Shown here piece by piece: positions 48,901 to 61,425 of a DNA stretch of 64,000 nucleotides. Below the pieces are notes generated by a model. It did no database searches, had not been told where the DNA came from, and saw only the letters and a program-made list of their open reading frames with translations. Position numbers and translations under genes: made by a program. Positions within the stretch are counted from its first letter, which is position 1. Every line of letters starts with the position of its first letter. The DNA lies in contig JAPTJF010000362.1 of the NCBI GenBank assembly GCA_029339195.1, forward strand, positions 1 through 64,000. Direction: 5' to 3'. This stretch comes from Micractinium sp. NFX-FRZ (Eukaryota > Chlorophyta > Trebouxiophyceae > Chlorellales > Chlorellaceae).

Positions 48901-49750
48901 CCTCCTCCGTTTTCAAGCGCGAGCTGGCAGACAAGAACCAGCAGCTGGAGCTGCTGCGGGGGGAGATACGGTGAGGGTGGCAGCGGCAGAGGGGGAGAGT
49001 GTGGAGGCAGGGAGGCAGGGATGTACGGTCAGGCCGCTTGCGGCGCTGAACGGTCATGCCTTGGTCTGCTGCCTGTGCTGCGGCACGCTGTGCTGTGCTG
49101 CATGTGAGGCAAGGGACCGGACCGGGACGTTGGGCCACGCCACTGACCAAGTCTTGGCCACCTGCCTACCAACTCCCGGGTTCAGGTTCCTGCGCGGCTG
49201 GGCGGGGGGCGGCGGCCTGCCAGAGGCCACTGTTCCTGCCTGCAGCGCCCTGGACGGCATGCCCGTGCTGCTGCCAAGCCGTCTGTCCACTGCAGCCACA
49301 GTGGCCCCGCTGGGCAGCCCCCGGCGCTGCGCCAGCCCCTGCCCCTACCCTGCTGCGCCGTCTCCTTCGTGCTGCTACAGCCCGGGGCCATGCAGCAGCG
49401 GCCTCAGTGGAGGCATTCCTGCCACTGTGCACCACACCCACAGCTTCAGCGCCCCCGCCTCACCAGCAGGCGACGCAGCAGCGTCAGCGGCCTCTGCAGC
49501 CGCCAGGGCGGTGGAGGCGGAGGTGCGGGCGCTGCGGTCGGCTCGGCGCGCCTACCAGCGCGCCACGCTGGGGCAGCAGGAGATGTGCAGCAGCATGGCA
49601 CGCAGCATCAACGACGCACTGAAGCAGGACATCAGCCCAGGCAGCTCGCCTCTGCAGCGCCCCCGCTCGGCGGGCGGCCCCACCATCCCAGCCGCCGGCG
49701 GCCGGCGCAAATGGAAGCGGGATTTGGGGGCGGACCTGCGAGGCATCTGA
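45917..49750 (+). CDS. Long coiled-coil protein with Trp-centred 11-residue repeats
   Basis: The model has ten exons: 45917-45928, 46043-46105, 46216-46281, 46383-46505, 46720-47582, 47792-48002, 48185-48353, 48536-48621, 48897-48970 and 49186-49750, giving about 743 residues. I do not recognise an orthologue. Residues 5 to about 550 are almost continuous Ala/Glu/Gln/Arg-rich coiled coil. Around 47320-47451 an 11-residue unit beginning EWA(A/K) repeats four times in a row. Related W...KL...A motifs recur further on (SWQERLQAA, QWALKLAAAEE, QWSDKLHAAE). The last 188 residues are Ser/Pro/Ala-rich with a short helix and a basic end (GGRRKWKRDLG). A structural or cytoskeletal (centriole, flagellar or tethering) role is only a guess. 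Introns after exons 2 and 4 have GC donors. Confidence 0.75.
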
Positions 49751-50417
49751 GGCAAAACCAGCATCGGTTGTGCTTGACTGGGTACTAGGGAGGCAGTGTG
49801 GTGCCACGGGTGAATGCTTGACGCGCGACAGACTGCGACAGTTTCAGGGGTGCCGGGCAGGCACGCAGCTAGAGCGCTGGGGGACGGGCAACCGGTATTG
49901 GTGACCATGTAACATTGCGTTTACTCTGACAGAATGTAACATCTTGAATACGTGGTGGTGAAACGTAACGAAGATGAGGGCCTTGGCAGGCAGCGGTGGC
50001 AGCAAAACCGATAGTGCCAGCACCCGCCCCTCCGCCTCCCGCCGCCACCCTGGCTGCTCTTGATGAACGTGATCCGCTTGCTTCTGGACGCCGAAGCAAC
50101 CACAATCACGCTCCGGTACACCAATAGTCCGCAACAGGCCCTCTGCTGGCTTCTGCGAAGCTCAGCGGCGCGAGCCGCGGAACCACAGGCAGCCTCAACG
50201 CCTGCCGCGCGACAGGCAGTGCGTTTTGCAAAAACAATCGCTTACACTGCCCACAGCTGTCGGCGGGTGCCAACCCTCGCTCGGACGGCACGGGGGTGCA
50301 CGTGCACCGGCGGCGGTCGCCGGGCGGCAGCGACGGCGCTAGGAGGTGCTCCCTGAGCAGGGACAGCCAGCTCCCACGCCCCTCGCCTTCTAGCAAGGCG
50401 CAGCCGTGGCTGCCAAC
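49751..50417. other. Intergenic: coiled-coil 3' UTR and LPA1-like promoter
   Basis: TGTAA occurs at 49908-49912 and 49935-49939, about 160-190 bp after the stop, so one is the likely poly(A) signal of the coiled-coil gene. The rest should be the promoter and 5' UTR of the next gene. No other feature is seen. Confidence 0.5.
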
Positions 50418-53400
50418 ATGGCGCAGGCCTGGGGCGGCAACAATGGCAGCGCAGGCGGCACGGGGCAGCGCGAGCTCCTCGAGCTGGCAGCGTCACGGCT
50501 GCTGGCGCCGGGCAGTGTGGCAGCTGGTCAGTCGGGTGATGCCGCGACCGCCACAGGCTCCAACTACGATTTCATCAAGGTTAAGGTCCGCCTGGGAACC
50601 GACCTGGAGCACTACTACATCCTCTCCCGCTTCCTCCTCTCCCGCATGCTCACCGTCATCACGCTGCCGCAGCACAAGGTGAGGTGGGAGGGGAGCTAGC
50701 AAGCAAGGATGCAGGCCAGGATGGACAAGGTTGTGAAGGTGTCCAACACAGAGGCATGCGTTGTGGGGTGGATACGGTCATGAGGCTGTGCTGCCCCAGG
50801 GCCCACCACCCACACCGGCCGGCCAACTACCCACCCACCCGCCCACCCGCCCGCTCGCCCAATGAAAACCTGTCTATTTTCTTCCATCAGGCTGTGCGCA
50901 TTGCCCTGGATGTCAAGAAGCATTTGGTGGACCATGACAGGCTGGACATCACGCAGGTGGGGCCATGGGCAGGTGGGGCATGGGCAGCTGCATGTTCCCT
51001 GCCAGCCCTCAAGTGACAATGCCACGGCGGCATGCCACGGCGGCATGCTGCCTGCTGCCTGCCTTGCTGATGAATTCATTCCACTTGTTGTGGTCATTTT
51101 GTCTGCCTCCAACCTGCCTGCCTTGCAAGCTGCAGGAGGAGCTGGAGGAGGTTCTGTTTGCGCAGCTGCGGCAGCGGGGGTATGGGGACGAGTATGTGCG
51201 GCGCTACCAGATGGTCACTCGCTTCTTCCAGCAGAAGCGACCCCTCATCATACTCGTGGCTGGGTCGGCCGGCACGGGTGGGTGCGCGCCAGTTGCTGTT
51301 GCACCTGCACCTGGTGGGGGGCAGGCAGGAGTGTGCTCTGCAGTTGACTTTCCAATGGAAGTGTCTACGGTGGCTGGGTCGGCCTACACGGGCGGTTGAG
51401 CGGGGGAGTGCACGATGCAGGCGACAGGCATGCGCGGCAGCCAGGGTGCGTTTGAGCGGCATATCAGTCAAACTCTCACGCCCGGGGATCTGGGTCCATG
51501 CCCCCTGCCCCTGGCCTTCCCGCAGGCAAGTCCAGCCTTGCACAGCAGCTGGCCTCCCGCCTCAACCTGCCAAACGTGCTGCAGACGGATGTGCTCTGCG
51601 AGGTGCGCAGGGCAGGGCAGGGGGTTCCGGGGAAGCAGGCGAGCAGCACAGCAGCGGGGCTGAGCGGGCAGCATCGCTTCAGATTCTGCATGGCAGCCAT
51701 CGGGACTCGGCAGACCGCATTGCCGTGACGTCAACCCCCCAACCTGCTGCCTTCCCTCCATCGTCTCCCTCCTTGCCCTCTTGGCCCGCAGCTGCTGCGC
51801 GCCAGCGGCACTGGGGACCTGCCGGCGGAGCCTCTGTGGCGGCGGCCGCTGCCAGCTGGCGCCAGCCTGGTGGCGGAGTTCCAGCGGGAGTGCGGCATCA
51901 TCAGGCGGGCGCTGGATGGCGACCTGTGCAAGGTGGGCTGGGCTGGGCTGTGCGGTGCGGTGCGGTGCTGTGCTGCACTACGCTGTGCTGTGCTACGCTA
52001 TGCTGTGCTGTGCTGTGCTGTGCTGTGCTGTCAAGGGTGCTGTATGAATGCCTCTGTGCAAGGTGCAGGCTGGGCTGGGCTGGGCTGGGCCGGGCCGGGC
52101 TGGCTGTGTATGGTGGTGCACAGCTGTTGCAGGCCAGGCGCATTTGTGGTGCACATGGCGTAACCCTCATGCCCCCGCTCTCCCTTCCTGCAGTGCATCA
52201 GAGACGGCAAGTCGATCATCATTGAGGGACTGCACATCGACCCGGGCCTCTTCCTCCGGGAGTTTGGGGACCCACGGGGAGAGCCTGTGCTCATGCAGCC
52301 CGCCGGCAGCCTGGACTGCTTCGATGCAGCGGCAGCGGTGATGGCGAGAGGAGCGGCGGCGGCGGCGGCGGCGGTGGCGGACGCGGCGGGGCAGCTGGGG
52401 GGCCTGCAGGTGAAGGGGAGAGTTGACAAGGGGTGGGTGGGGGCAAGCACTGCGGGTGTGTGAGGGGCACATGCATGGTTCTCCTTCTTTAGCCGTGGCC
52501 CGCCTCCCACGCTGACCCGCAACTGTGTGAGCTCGGGACACTCCTGATTCTGTTCCATCTTGTCCCCACCCTGCAGCTCGAGGAGAGCGGAGGCGGGGCG
52601 CCCGCTGCGGATGAGGTTGGGGCTGGGGCAGCGGAGCTGGATGGTGCAGCGGCAGCAGTAGTGCTGGAAACCGCAGTAGCAGCAGCAGCAGCAGCAGTGC
52701 CAGGCGGTGCGCAAGCCATCCACCCTCCACAGCAGCCCCCGCAGGCAGGAGCAGCCCCGCCAGATGCGGCGTCTCAGGCAGGGGTGCGGCGCACCGCCAG
52801 CTTTGGTGACGCCGTGTCCCGCCTCAGCCACGCCAGCGTGCGCAGGGACCAGTCACCCTGGAAAGACGTGGCCAGCAGCAGGCCGCTGCTGCGCCCACGG
52901 TCTGCCCGGGTGAGCGACGCCATTGGGCTTGAGCAGCGGGGGCAGGCGGTGTTCATGCTGCAGCTGCCCGAGGCAGCAGGGGGCTCAGCAGGCGCAGAGG
53001 CGCCGGCGACAGCTGCTCCCCCGCCCGTGCCCAGCCCACGCCTTGCGGCCTGCATCAGCCTGCCCACTGTGCTGGCACGCAGCCCGGGCCAGCTGCAGCG
53101 GCGGCGGCTGCAGAGGAGCGGGCTGAGCTGCCCGTTGCCGCCGCCTGCAGAGGAGGGGGGCAGCGACGGTGGCGATGGTGTGCCGGCGCCAGGAGCGGCG
53201 GCAGCGGAGGGGATGGGGATGCCGCTGCTGGATTTGGACCAACCAGCGGGCAGCTGCCAGGGGGCAGACGCGGCTGCTGGCGCCATGCCCAAGGAGCAGC
53301 AGCCGCCCGAGGGTGAGGCGCCTGACAGGCCTCCGCTGCCTCAGCAGGCGCAGCAGCAGGCGCAGCAGCAGCAGCAGGCGCAGCATAACAGTGTGGCGGC

Positions 53401-53749
53401 AGCAGACGCCGCCGCGGCGGCTGCGGCGGGCACCGGGCCCGTCTTTGTCCCCATCTGCCTGGCAGTGCCAGATGAGGAGTATGAGGGCATGCTTCAGGAC
53501 TGGCTGGCCATGCAGCAGCGAGCCATTGGCAGCAGCAGCAGTGAGGCAGATGATGGCAGCGGTGGGGTGTCGGCGTCCGACGCGGCGGCGCGCCTGCGCG
53601 CGCTGCAGGCGCACTTGCGGCGGTACGCGCCTGCGGGCGTGCCTGTAGTGGAGCTCAACATGAGCGACATGGGGCGGGCGCTGGACAGCATGCACTCCTA
53701 CGTGCTCCAGTGCATCGCGTTGGCCATGGGGATGCAGGAGTACGAGTGA
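50418..53749 (+). CDS. LPA1-like P-loop protein (2-phosphoglycerate-kinase-related)
   Basis: The model has seven exons: 50418-50678, 50891-50956, 51136-51277, 51526-51602, 51792-51932, 52194-52409 and 52577-53749, giving about 691 residues. The N-terminal part (YDFIKVKVRLG, HYYILSRFLLSRMLTV, AVRIALDVKKHLVD, GYGDEYVRRYQMVTRF) and the P-loop AGSAGTGKSSLAQQLA followed by NLPNVLQTDVLCELLR and GKSIIIEGLHIDP match the plant LOW PHYTIC ACID 1 family, which is needed for normal phytate levels and resembles archaeal 2-phosphoglycerate kinase. The substrate in eukaryotes is not settled. The last exon carries a long Ala/Gln/Pro-rich insert and then a conserved end (FVPICLAVPDEEYEGML, MHSYVLQCIALAMG). 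Exon 3 could start 6 nt earlier. Confidence 0.85.
51943..52035 (+). repeat. TGTGCTG tract in LPA1-like intron 5
   Basis: A run of GTGCG/GTGCTG/TACGCTG units on the sense strand is followed by a GGGCT run near 52070-52100. Confidence 0.85.
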
Positions 53750-54096
53750 AGGGACACAGCAGAGCAGGGTGGGCAGCCCAGGCGGCACCAAAGCGTCGCC
53801 AGGTTGGCGCGGGACCGCCTGCCGTCCCTGCTTGCCTGGTGGATGCCCAACCGCCTTGCCCTCCTTGTTCACGGAATTTGATTTTAGGGCAGAGTGTGAA
53901 TCAAACCCAAAGTTCTAGCACATGGATCTGGGTGTGAGTTTCCACTGGTGCCAGCACATGTTATTGAGGCCGCCGCAGCACAGGCAGCAGGCAGGGGTGT
54001 GTGATCGGTCACGCGGGCCGGCCTCCACAACTGTCCTGTCAGCACATACGAAGCTATTACTTGTGTATGTATGCGGGAGAGCCGCCAACGAACGAC
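53750..54096. other. Intergenic between LPA1-like and LPEAT-like genes
   Basis: This compact spacer between genes on the same strand must hold one 3' UTR and one promoter. No clear signals are recognised. Confidence 0.45.
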
Positions 54097-56804
54097 ATGA
54101 GCACGGAAGGAGGCGACTTGGGCGCGCCCTTCAGGCGTCACGATCAGGTTAGACTGCTACGATGTGCCGTGATCTGGGTTGGTGGCGGGGTGAAGTTCGG
54201 GCGTTTGAGCTGAGCCAGCAGGCGACCGCCGCGACCGTCGCAAACAGCTGGCGACGCGAGCCTGGGGCTCCCCCAAATCCGTGGGCAGCACATATCACGC
54301 TCCCTGGACAAGCTGGAGGCTGCGACGACAGACAGCCAGACTTCGGTGTGGGGGTCCCGCCGCCCCCACCCCGACAGGCAGCAGCGGTGGCCCCTCGAAC
54401 AAGCACTGTGCCCTGCCACTGTCCTGTGCACTGCCCTGTGCAGTACCACCACTGCATGTGACCAGTGTGACCTTTGTGTATCCTCGCGTGCAGTATGGCA
54501 CCCTGGGCATGGGCCCGCTCTCCACCGGGGAGAAGATCCGGCTGGCGGTGCTGGCAGTGACGGTAAGGCTGCGGGCACCGCGGGCCCATCCGTGTGCGCT
54601 TCCTTCCTGCTTGTTTGGCCCAAAGTTGGCCGCTTGCCTCTCTCTTTGCTGCCCACGTTTGTGCCTGCTAGCTTGCTCCCCCGCCTGCCCGCCTGCCTGC
54701 CTGCCCTCCTCCCTTGCTCTTGTGCTCATACCCTTCCAACCGCAGCGGCCCACTCCCGCGCCCCCCGCCCACCCCAATCACCTCCACCCCTGCCTTGCAG
54801 GTGCTGCCCATCAAGCTTGCGGGCGCGATGGTCAGCCTGCTCAGCTTTTGGCTCTGCTGCCGCCTCAGCTTCCTGCTGCCCGCCAGCGTGCGCTGGGACG
54901 CGGTTGCCAAGCTGGGCAACTGGCACTGCCGCACCTGCCTCTGGTGGCTGGGCTTCTGGCGAGTCACCTGGATCCGAGTGGGGGACCACGACCAGCCGCG
55001 GCGGCAGCAGGGCGGTAGCGACAGCGACGGCGGCAGCCCGCCCGCGGTGGGCATCGTGAGCAACCACATCAGCTGGTGCGACATACTGCTGCACATGAGC
55101 CACTCCTTCCCCTCGTTTGTGGCGCGCAGCCAGACGCGGCGCATGCCCATCATCGGCATCATCAGGTGAGGGAGTGTACCAAGGTGAGGTGGAATCAAAC
55201 GGTACTTGAATGACTGCATGGCAACATGATGACGTGCACCAATTGCAATTCAAGGAGCCCGGAATCCTCACTGCGTGCGTTGGGTGTTGGTGCGACGACG
55301 TGTGCATGGCAGGTGGCTGCCCAGCGGCAGAAGCTTGGGTGGTGCCTGGTCTACCGTGGCAAGCTCCACGTCACCACAACCACTCACACCGACACGCCTG
55401 CTCCTGCGCGGCTGCTGCGCCGGATTGCGGGGCTTCTGTGCTGCACCGCACCTGCCGCACGCAACTCCACACACACACACACACACACCACAACACACAC
55501 TTCCGCTTCTGCCATGCTCTATGCAGCCAGCTGATGGGCTGCCTGTATGTGGAGCGCGACCTGACAGCCAAGCGGGGCAGCGGCAGCAGCGGCAGCAACG
55601 GCGGCGGGAAAAAGGGTGGACTCGGCGGCGGCAGCGTTGGCAGCGCCACCAGCAGCGGCGGCGGCGACACCAGCGGCGGCGGCGACAGCGGCGAGAGCCA
55701 GGCGGGGGGGCGCGTGTCCGATGCAGTGAAGCAGCGCATGAGTGACATGGCGGCTGGCAAGCTGCCGCACTCCCGCCCGCTGCTGCTGTTCCCTGAGGGC
55801 ACCACCACGAACGGCAGCTTCCTGCTGCCCTTCAAGACGGGCGCATTCCTGGCGGGGCAGCCGCTGCAGCCGGTGGTGATCCGCTACGGCGAGGTGGGTG
55901 CTGTGTGGGTGGTGGTGCGGGTAGGTGAGGCGCGCAGGCCTGTTTTCGTGTGGAGGTGGGGGCAGGCTTGAAGGTGGGTGGGTGCATGTGGGTGGGTGAC
56001 ATGCGTGGCGATGGGGTGGGCAGGTCACCTGCAGTTGGCTTCTCTGCGGACAGGTGAGGCTGCCCACGCATGCCTGCTCTGCCTGCCCTCCTCAATGTTG
56101 CCCCCTCTTAGCCTGCCCCCTTCCCCTGCCCTCCCGCCCCCCGTCCCCTCCCCGGCAGGACCGCATCTCGCCGGCCTGGGAGATGATCCCCGCCTCCCGC
56201 CACATCTTCCTCATGCTGTGCAACCCGCTGCACAGCGTGACGGCCTTTGAGCTGCCCGTGTACCACCCCAGCGAGGAGGAGAGGAGCGACCCGCGCCTGT
56301 TTGCGCACAACGTGCGCAAGCTCATGGTGAGAGGGGAGGGGAGGGGAGGGGAGGTGGAAGGTGTGAGGGAGCGCAGGGGAGGGAGCAGAGGGAGGGACGG
56401 AGGGGAGGGGAGGGGAGGAGGGAACGTTCTGAGCTTGGCGTTGGGACGGCGGTGCTGCTGTTGCGAAGCCCGCCTGCAGGCATGCATCACAGCCCCCCTC
56501 GCAGGCCACGCCCCGATTTTCCCTCCTTTCCCCCTTGTGCCCTCGTGCCCCCCTCTCTCCCTGTGACCTCATCTGCAGCTGCATGTCACGCAACCCTCCC
56601 TTGCTCACTCCCCGGCCCTCTTCTCGCCTCCCCTTTTCCCTTGTCCCCTCCTCCCCCCCACCTCCTCTGCCTGTCTCCCGCTCCCTGCCCTCCCCTTCCC
56701 CTCCCCTGCAGCTGGACTTCTCGGGGCTGCAGTCCACCCCCGCCACGTTTGCAGACAAGATGGCGCTCATGGCACGGGTCAAGGCGGAGCATGGCCTGGA
56801 CTGA
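54097..56804 (+). CDS. Lysophospholipid acyltransferase, LPEAT1-like (PlsC domain)
   Basis: The model has six exons: 54097-54147, 54494-54562, 54801-55165, 55527-55893, 56159-56326 and 56712-56804, giving about 370 residues. Exon 1 joins exon 2 as PFRRHDQYGTLGMG, which parallels the plant LPEAT N-terminus. The acyltransferase motifs are SNHISWCDIL (NHX4D, catalytic His/Asp), FVARSQTRRMPIIG, LFPEGTTTNG (lysophospholipid binding) and FKTGAFLAG. The C-terminal LPVYHPSEEERSDPRLFAHNVRKLM is typical of LPEAT/LPCAT rather than LPAAT. The protein should re-acylate lysophosphatidylethanolamine or a related lysolipid in the ER. The hydrophobic helix GAMVSLLSFWLCCRL lies before the domain. A Gly/Ser-rich insert of about 50 residues sits between the MPIIG and FPEGT motifs. 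Confidence 0.88.
55468..55500 (+). repeat. CA microsatellite in LPEAT intron 3
   Basis: About eleven CA units, ending before the CTATGCAG acceptor. Confidence 0.9.
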
Positions 56805-57297
56805 GGCGCTGGAAAGGCGCATGCTGTGCCGCGCTGCGCTGAGCTGCCGCTGCACAGGCCCAGCATATAGGCCCAGCCGCTGAGTGGATGCTGGGCTGCG
56901 CTGGGCGGGCCAGATGCTGAGGTGCACGCTGTGGTGCGCCTTTGGAATCTTTGGCTGTGAGCCTCAAGTGAGCCAGCTGGCGAGCAGCTGGAGCCCCTCC
57001 CTCTGCTGTTTGCCCCATTTTTCTTGATGACGCCTCCCCTCCCGTTCCATTCTAGCTCACTAGCTCTAGCTCATTAGTTTTGCGATCTGTTCCTGTTTGG
57101 TTTGGTGTTGCCGTGTCTGGTTTCCTGTAAGCTTAGAGGCCTGCGCCTACGACCCGACTGTCCCGCTGCCCAGTGAAGCAAGCATCTCAGGTGTCGGGTG
57201 CCTGCGCTGCTGGTCTGCACTGATTCTATACTCATCTGGCATAACATACACAATGCATTCGCCTGCAAGCACTACAAAACAGTCCAGGGTTCAAGGT
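56805..57297. other. Intergenic between convergent LPEAT and MYND genes
   Basis: This contains TGTAA at 57126-57130, 322 bp after the LPEAT stop, and a TAGCTCA repeat near 57053-57075. Nothing else is recognised. Confidence 0.5.
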
Positions 57298-60200
57298 TCA
57301 AGTGGCGCTCGCCCGCCCCGCCGCCTGCTGCTCCCTCTGCCCCTGCTGCTCCGCCTGCAGCAGCCGGCACGCCGCCTTGTGCGCCCGCCAATCTGCCTGT
57401 CCGCACCGCTCGCTGCAGTAGCGCACCACCCTGCACCCGCTGCACCGCCGCCCCCGGACCGCCGCGCTGCTGGCTGCCAGGTTGGCGCAGCGGGGGTGGG
57501 CGCAGTTGCGCACCGCCAGAGCGCGGGCGCAGCGCACCGCCAGCTGGGCAGCGGCAGCGGCATCCGGCTGCGACGGCGGCTGCAGGGCGCTGCCCCAGCT
57601 GTCAGTGAGCTCCGCCAGCAGCGAATCGAATGCCTGCTCTGCCGCCCGCCTGTCAAACACAGGCTGCCCACCGAACTGGCGCCTCAGCGTTGCGCCAGGA
57701 CCCGCACCTACGTTGACTGCCACACCAAGCAGCTGCCACACCTGCACATACAGACGCTTGGCCTGCATGGGAGGGGAGGGATGGAATGCACAGCGGCCTC
57801 GACAGGCTGAGCACACCTGCTGCTGCTGGGGGCGTCGCCGTCGACAGCATGCATCCTGTGCTGCACCCCCCCAGCACGCTGTGTGCTGACAAGCCCAGCC
57901 TGAGGCATGACCATATCCGACTAGAAGCACACAGAAACCTCAAGGAACACCCAAACCCCAGGGGCCCAGCACCCACCAGTGTGTCCGGCAGGCCGGCCTC
58001 CCCGCACTCCTCCAGCAGCAGCTTGCCAGCCTGGCACAGCGCACGCAGCAGGGCCACATCACAGCTGATGGCCACCGGCATCGCCTGCTGGTTCTGAGCA
58101 ATCGCTGCACTCAGCATGCATAGCGCGGTGGGCAGCATGCCGCCCTCTGCGCCCAGCGGCTGGCGCGGCCAGCGCGCCACAGCCTCCTGCAGATGCCAGG
58201 AGGGAGTGGGAGTGGCAGTCAGCTAAGTGGCTGGTGCACACCTGGCATTGACACGGCTGGTCAAGTAGGGTCGGAACCTGCCGGCATGCGCAGAGACAAA
58301 CTGACCTGCACGCACTCAGCTGCCGCGCCAGTCAAAATGGCACCGGCCGTGCCAGCCCTGGCGCCGCAGGCGGAGGGCTGCAGCAGCTGGTGCCACAGCG
58401 AGAACACCGGATCGATCATCAGCAGCCCATTGAGCAGGCTGCAGCGTGCGTGCACGAGCTCGACGGCGCCTCCCCGTGGCGAGCAGCTCCTGTCCAGCGC
58501 TGCCACAGCCGGCAGGCAGCACAGCAGCATGCACTCCAGGCGGCTGCAGGGAAGGGCAGAGGCAGGGGAAAGGCATAGGTGCACGTGCTGCCCCGGAGCA
58601 CCTGGCAGGGCAGCCAGCTGGCGTGCCACGGAGGGCTGCCATACCTCTGTGCAAGCTCGGGTGCTAGACCTGGGACCCCGATTGAGAGGTCGTTGTCGAG
58701 CGCCAGTTGGAAGGGCAGGGCTCTCATGGTGGCGGCACAGAGCACTGGTGGGAACATGTTGCAGAGTTGGAGTGGGTCGATAAACAGAAGGGGTGTGCTG
58801 CTGGCACAGGCGCTGCTGCCGCCGGCACCAATGTCAGCCGCACGCGCCAGCTCGGCAGCGCCGCTGTGCACGTAGCGGCAGGCGGCGGTGAACGCGCCAA
58901 ACGCCAGTGCCGCATGTTCGGCCGTGCACCCCTCGAAGCACGGCTCAGAGCACTGCAGGGTGCGGTGCACCAGGAAGGGCAGCAGCAAAGAGAGCGCCAC
59001 ACTCATGCCACACTGGCTGACTGTCGACACGCCTCCCCGCTTCAGAGCATCTGCCAAGACCGCCACGCCTCCCTCTGCTGCCACTGCTGTCGCCATTGTG
59101 GCGGCGCTGCCGGGCTGCCCGTTGCAAGGCTGCTGAGGCAGCAGGGGCGCCAGGCGCAGCAGGCCGGTCGTGGCCTGTGCCGCGGCTGCGCAGCTGTCGG
59201 CGCTGCTGAGCTGCTGGGCAAGGCTTCCGAGGTTGTGCAGGCCGTGCACTGCTGCTCCCCAGGCACTGAGGGCGTGCACCCAGCTCTCTCGCAGCTCCCC
59301 CCAGCACAGCCGGCCCAGCTGCTGCATGCCGCCGCCACCGCTGCTGCCTGCCCTTGGTGCCGACATAGCCGCTGCTGCCCTCGCTGTCGTGCTGTCGGGG
59401 GGGCTGGCAGCTGGCGCTGCTGCTGCCACCGCCTCCGCCACGTCAGCCAGCATGGGGGCGCAGGCTGCCAGGTTTGCCAGCAGGCGCCGCACCAGTGCTG
59501 GGCGCAGCGTGCTGCCACCCTGCTCCGCTGCCACCGCATCCCGCATCAGCACTGCGGCCAGGTTCAGGCATGAGACTTGCAGCAGGGCTATGTTTCGCTG
59601 CGCGTTGGCGCTGTCCTGCTCAGGGCTGGCCGCCAGCACGGCTGCACGGTTGAGCAGGCTAGCACCCTCGCTGGCCGCCGCTTCATACTGCCAGCGGGCG
59701 GGGGCCAGGCAGTCGGCCAGCAGAAGGCCGGGGTATAGCCACAGCGCCGACCCCGCCACGCGCATGTCTGCCACCCCTTCATGTGCTGCTGCTGTTGCTG
59801 CGGGGGCGAGCAAGCCGTGTGCCAGCAGCTGCACCAGCAGCCGCTGCAGCTGCGGCCGCTGGATCACCCCAGCCTGCACCTCCCCATATGGTCCGCGAAA
59901 GAGTAAATAGCCCAGCAGTTCGAAGAACCATGGTCTTATGCGGGGCACGCCTGCATGAATGGAACAGCCGCGGCGCAGTGGCAGGGGTGGCAGCAATGTA
60001 GGCATGGAAATGTGCAAGGAGGCAGGGATGGAGGGGATGTGCTGTGTTCAGTGCTGCCCCGTGCTGTGCCCAGAGCGTCGTCACAGCATGGGTTGGCAGC
60101 CTCCGGGCAGCAATGCTGCGCCTCACTGCATGGCACAGCAAGGCACAGAACAGCACGGCACAGCAAGACATAGCACACCATACCACTCTAGACACTGAGA

Positions 60201-61190
60201 CGGCAAGCATTGTTTGGCAATCACATCGCAGCAAGGTGCACAGAGCACGCCGCCAGCAGATCACAACATGGGACACAGCACAGCAAACCGGCACACAGCA
60301 GAATCGCACCGGCGTCAAGCACATGAGTGTTGGCTGCCGGCACCGCCGCCTCCAGGAAGCGCAGCAGCGTGGCGGGCCGCAGGTTTGCCGCCCTCGATAT
60401 TGCCAGCGCACGTGGCGGCAGAGGTGAAGGCTCCTCCTCCGTAAGGCGCATCAACACAATGAGTGGCCGGCTGCAAGTGCCCAGCATCCCCGCCACCATG
60501 GGCAGCTGGCTAGGGCTGGCCCGGCGCAGCAGGCGCGGCACCAAGTCCAAAGACACCGCTGCACAGCATGGGGGAGGCGTGACACAGCGGTGTGCAAGGC
60601 GATGAGCAGACACGAGTAGCTACTGCTGATACTGAAGGCGTCCGTCCCCGTCTGCCGTGCTACCGTTCCAACAAGCGGCGCACCTGTCGCACTTAGCGCA
60701 CGCACCACGTCTGCCTCCTGCAGCGCCACCCCCCGCTCCAGCATATCGAGACAGCAGCACAGGCTGATGCACAGGCCTGCGCTTTGGCGCACAAGGCTCA
60801 GGGCAAGGTTGTCGGGCAGCTGGTGCTGAGTTGCCGCAACGCCCTGCTGCGCTCGGGTCGTCGCCTCCGCCAGCGCCGCGCACAGGGCGGCCAGGTCGCT
60901 GCAGCCGGAGCACGGGGACAACGGTTGCGGGGTGTCTAGTACGTCAAACTGATCCGGACGATCGCCTGGTGCGCCCTGAGCACTCCTGGAGTGGGCCCCA
61001 ATAGCCTGGCACTTGCTAACCTTGCCAACGCGGAGCTCCCCGCCGCATGATCCGGATTAATGCTGGTACAAAGCTTCGACAAGTTTGTCGTGGCAGTGCG
61101 CAGGCATTGCAACGAGGCGGCTGGGAGCGCCAGGGCCGCCGTCAGGTCCCGCACCGCCCGCCCCAGTGCCCCCAAGAAGTCTGCAGGCAT
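57298..61190 (-). CDS. Large MYND zinc-finger protein (C-terminal MYND)
   Basis: The model has seven exons on the minus strand: 61190-61021, 60985-60633, 60558-60310, 59950-58645, 58543-58306, 58186-57977 and 57762-57298, giving about 996 residues. Most of the protein is a Leu/Ala-rich helical region without a known domain. The C-terminus is a MYND finger at about residues 929-974 (NCAHPRC, RRCSGC, RYCSERC, AHKAAC) with all eight zinc ligands. MYND fingers usually bind Pro-rich peptides; no SET or other catalytic domain is seen. The last four junctions are clear. The first two are weaker: intron 1 would be only 35 nt, and intron 2 uses TTCA|GTATCA, though the phases agree. The start MPADFLGALGRAVRDLTAAL is supported by the same motif in the 62 kb copy. 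Confidence 0.7.
60040..60185 (-). repeat. TGTGCTG-type tract in MYND intron
   Basis: On the minus (sense) strand the intron between exons 3 and 4 has runs of CTGTGCCGTGCTG and CTTGCTGTGCC units. Confidence 0.75.
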
Positions 61191-61425
61191 GCTGCAGGCC
61201 ACGAATAGTGTATGGGGGGCACCGAGGAAGCTTTCCTTCCTGGCCGTCGCCAAACAGCTGGCGCGCCATGGCGTCCTGCGGCACCGCCGCCCGTGGATCA
61301 GTTGTCTGACTGATGCTGTCAAGGTTTGGATGGTAAGGTGATGTGGACGAACGAAAAAAGGCATCACGAAAGTCAGATCATTACGATAGTGCATACATCA
61401 AGCACTCGATTAGAGCGGCATTCGT
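61191..61425. other. Spacer between two MYND copies
   Basis: This should hold the promoter of the full-length MYND gene and the 3' end of the short copy. No motif is recognised. Confidence 0.4.
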
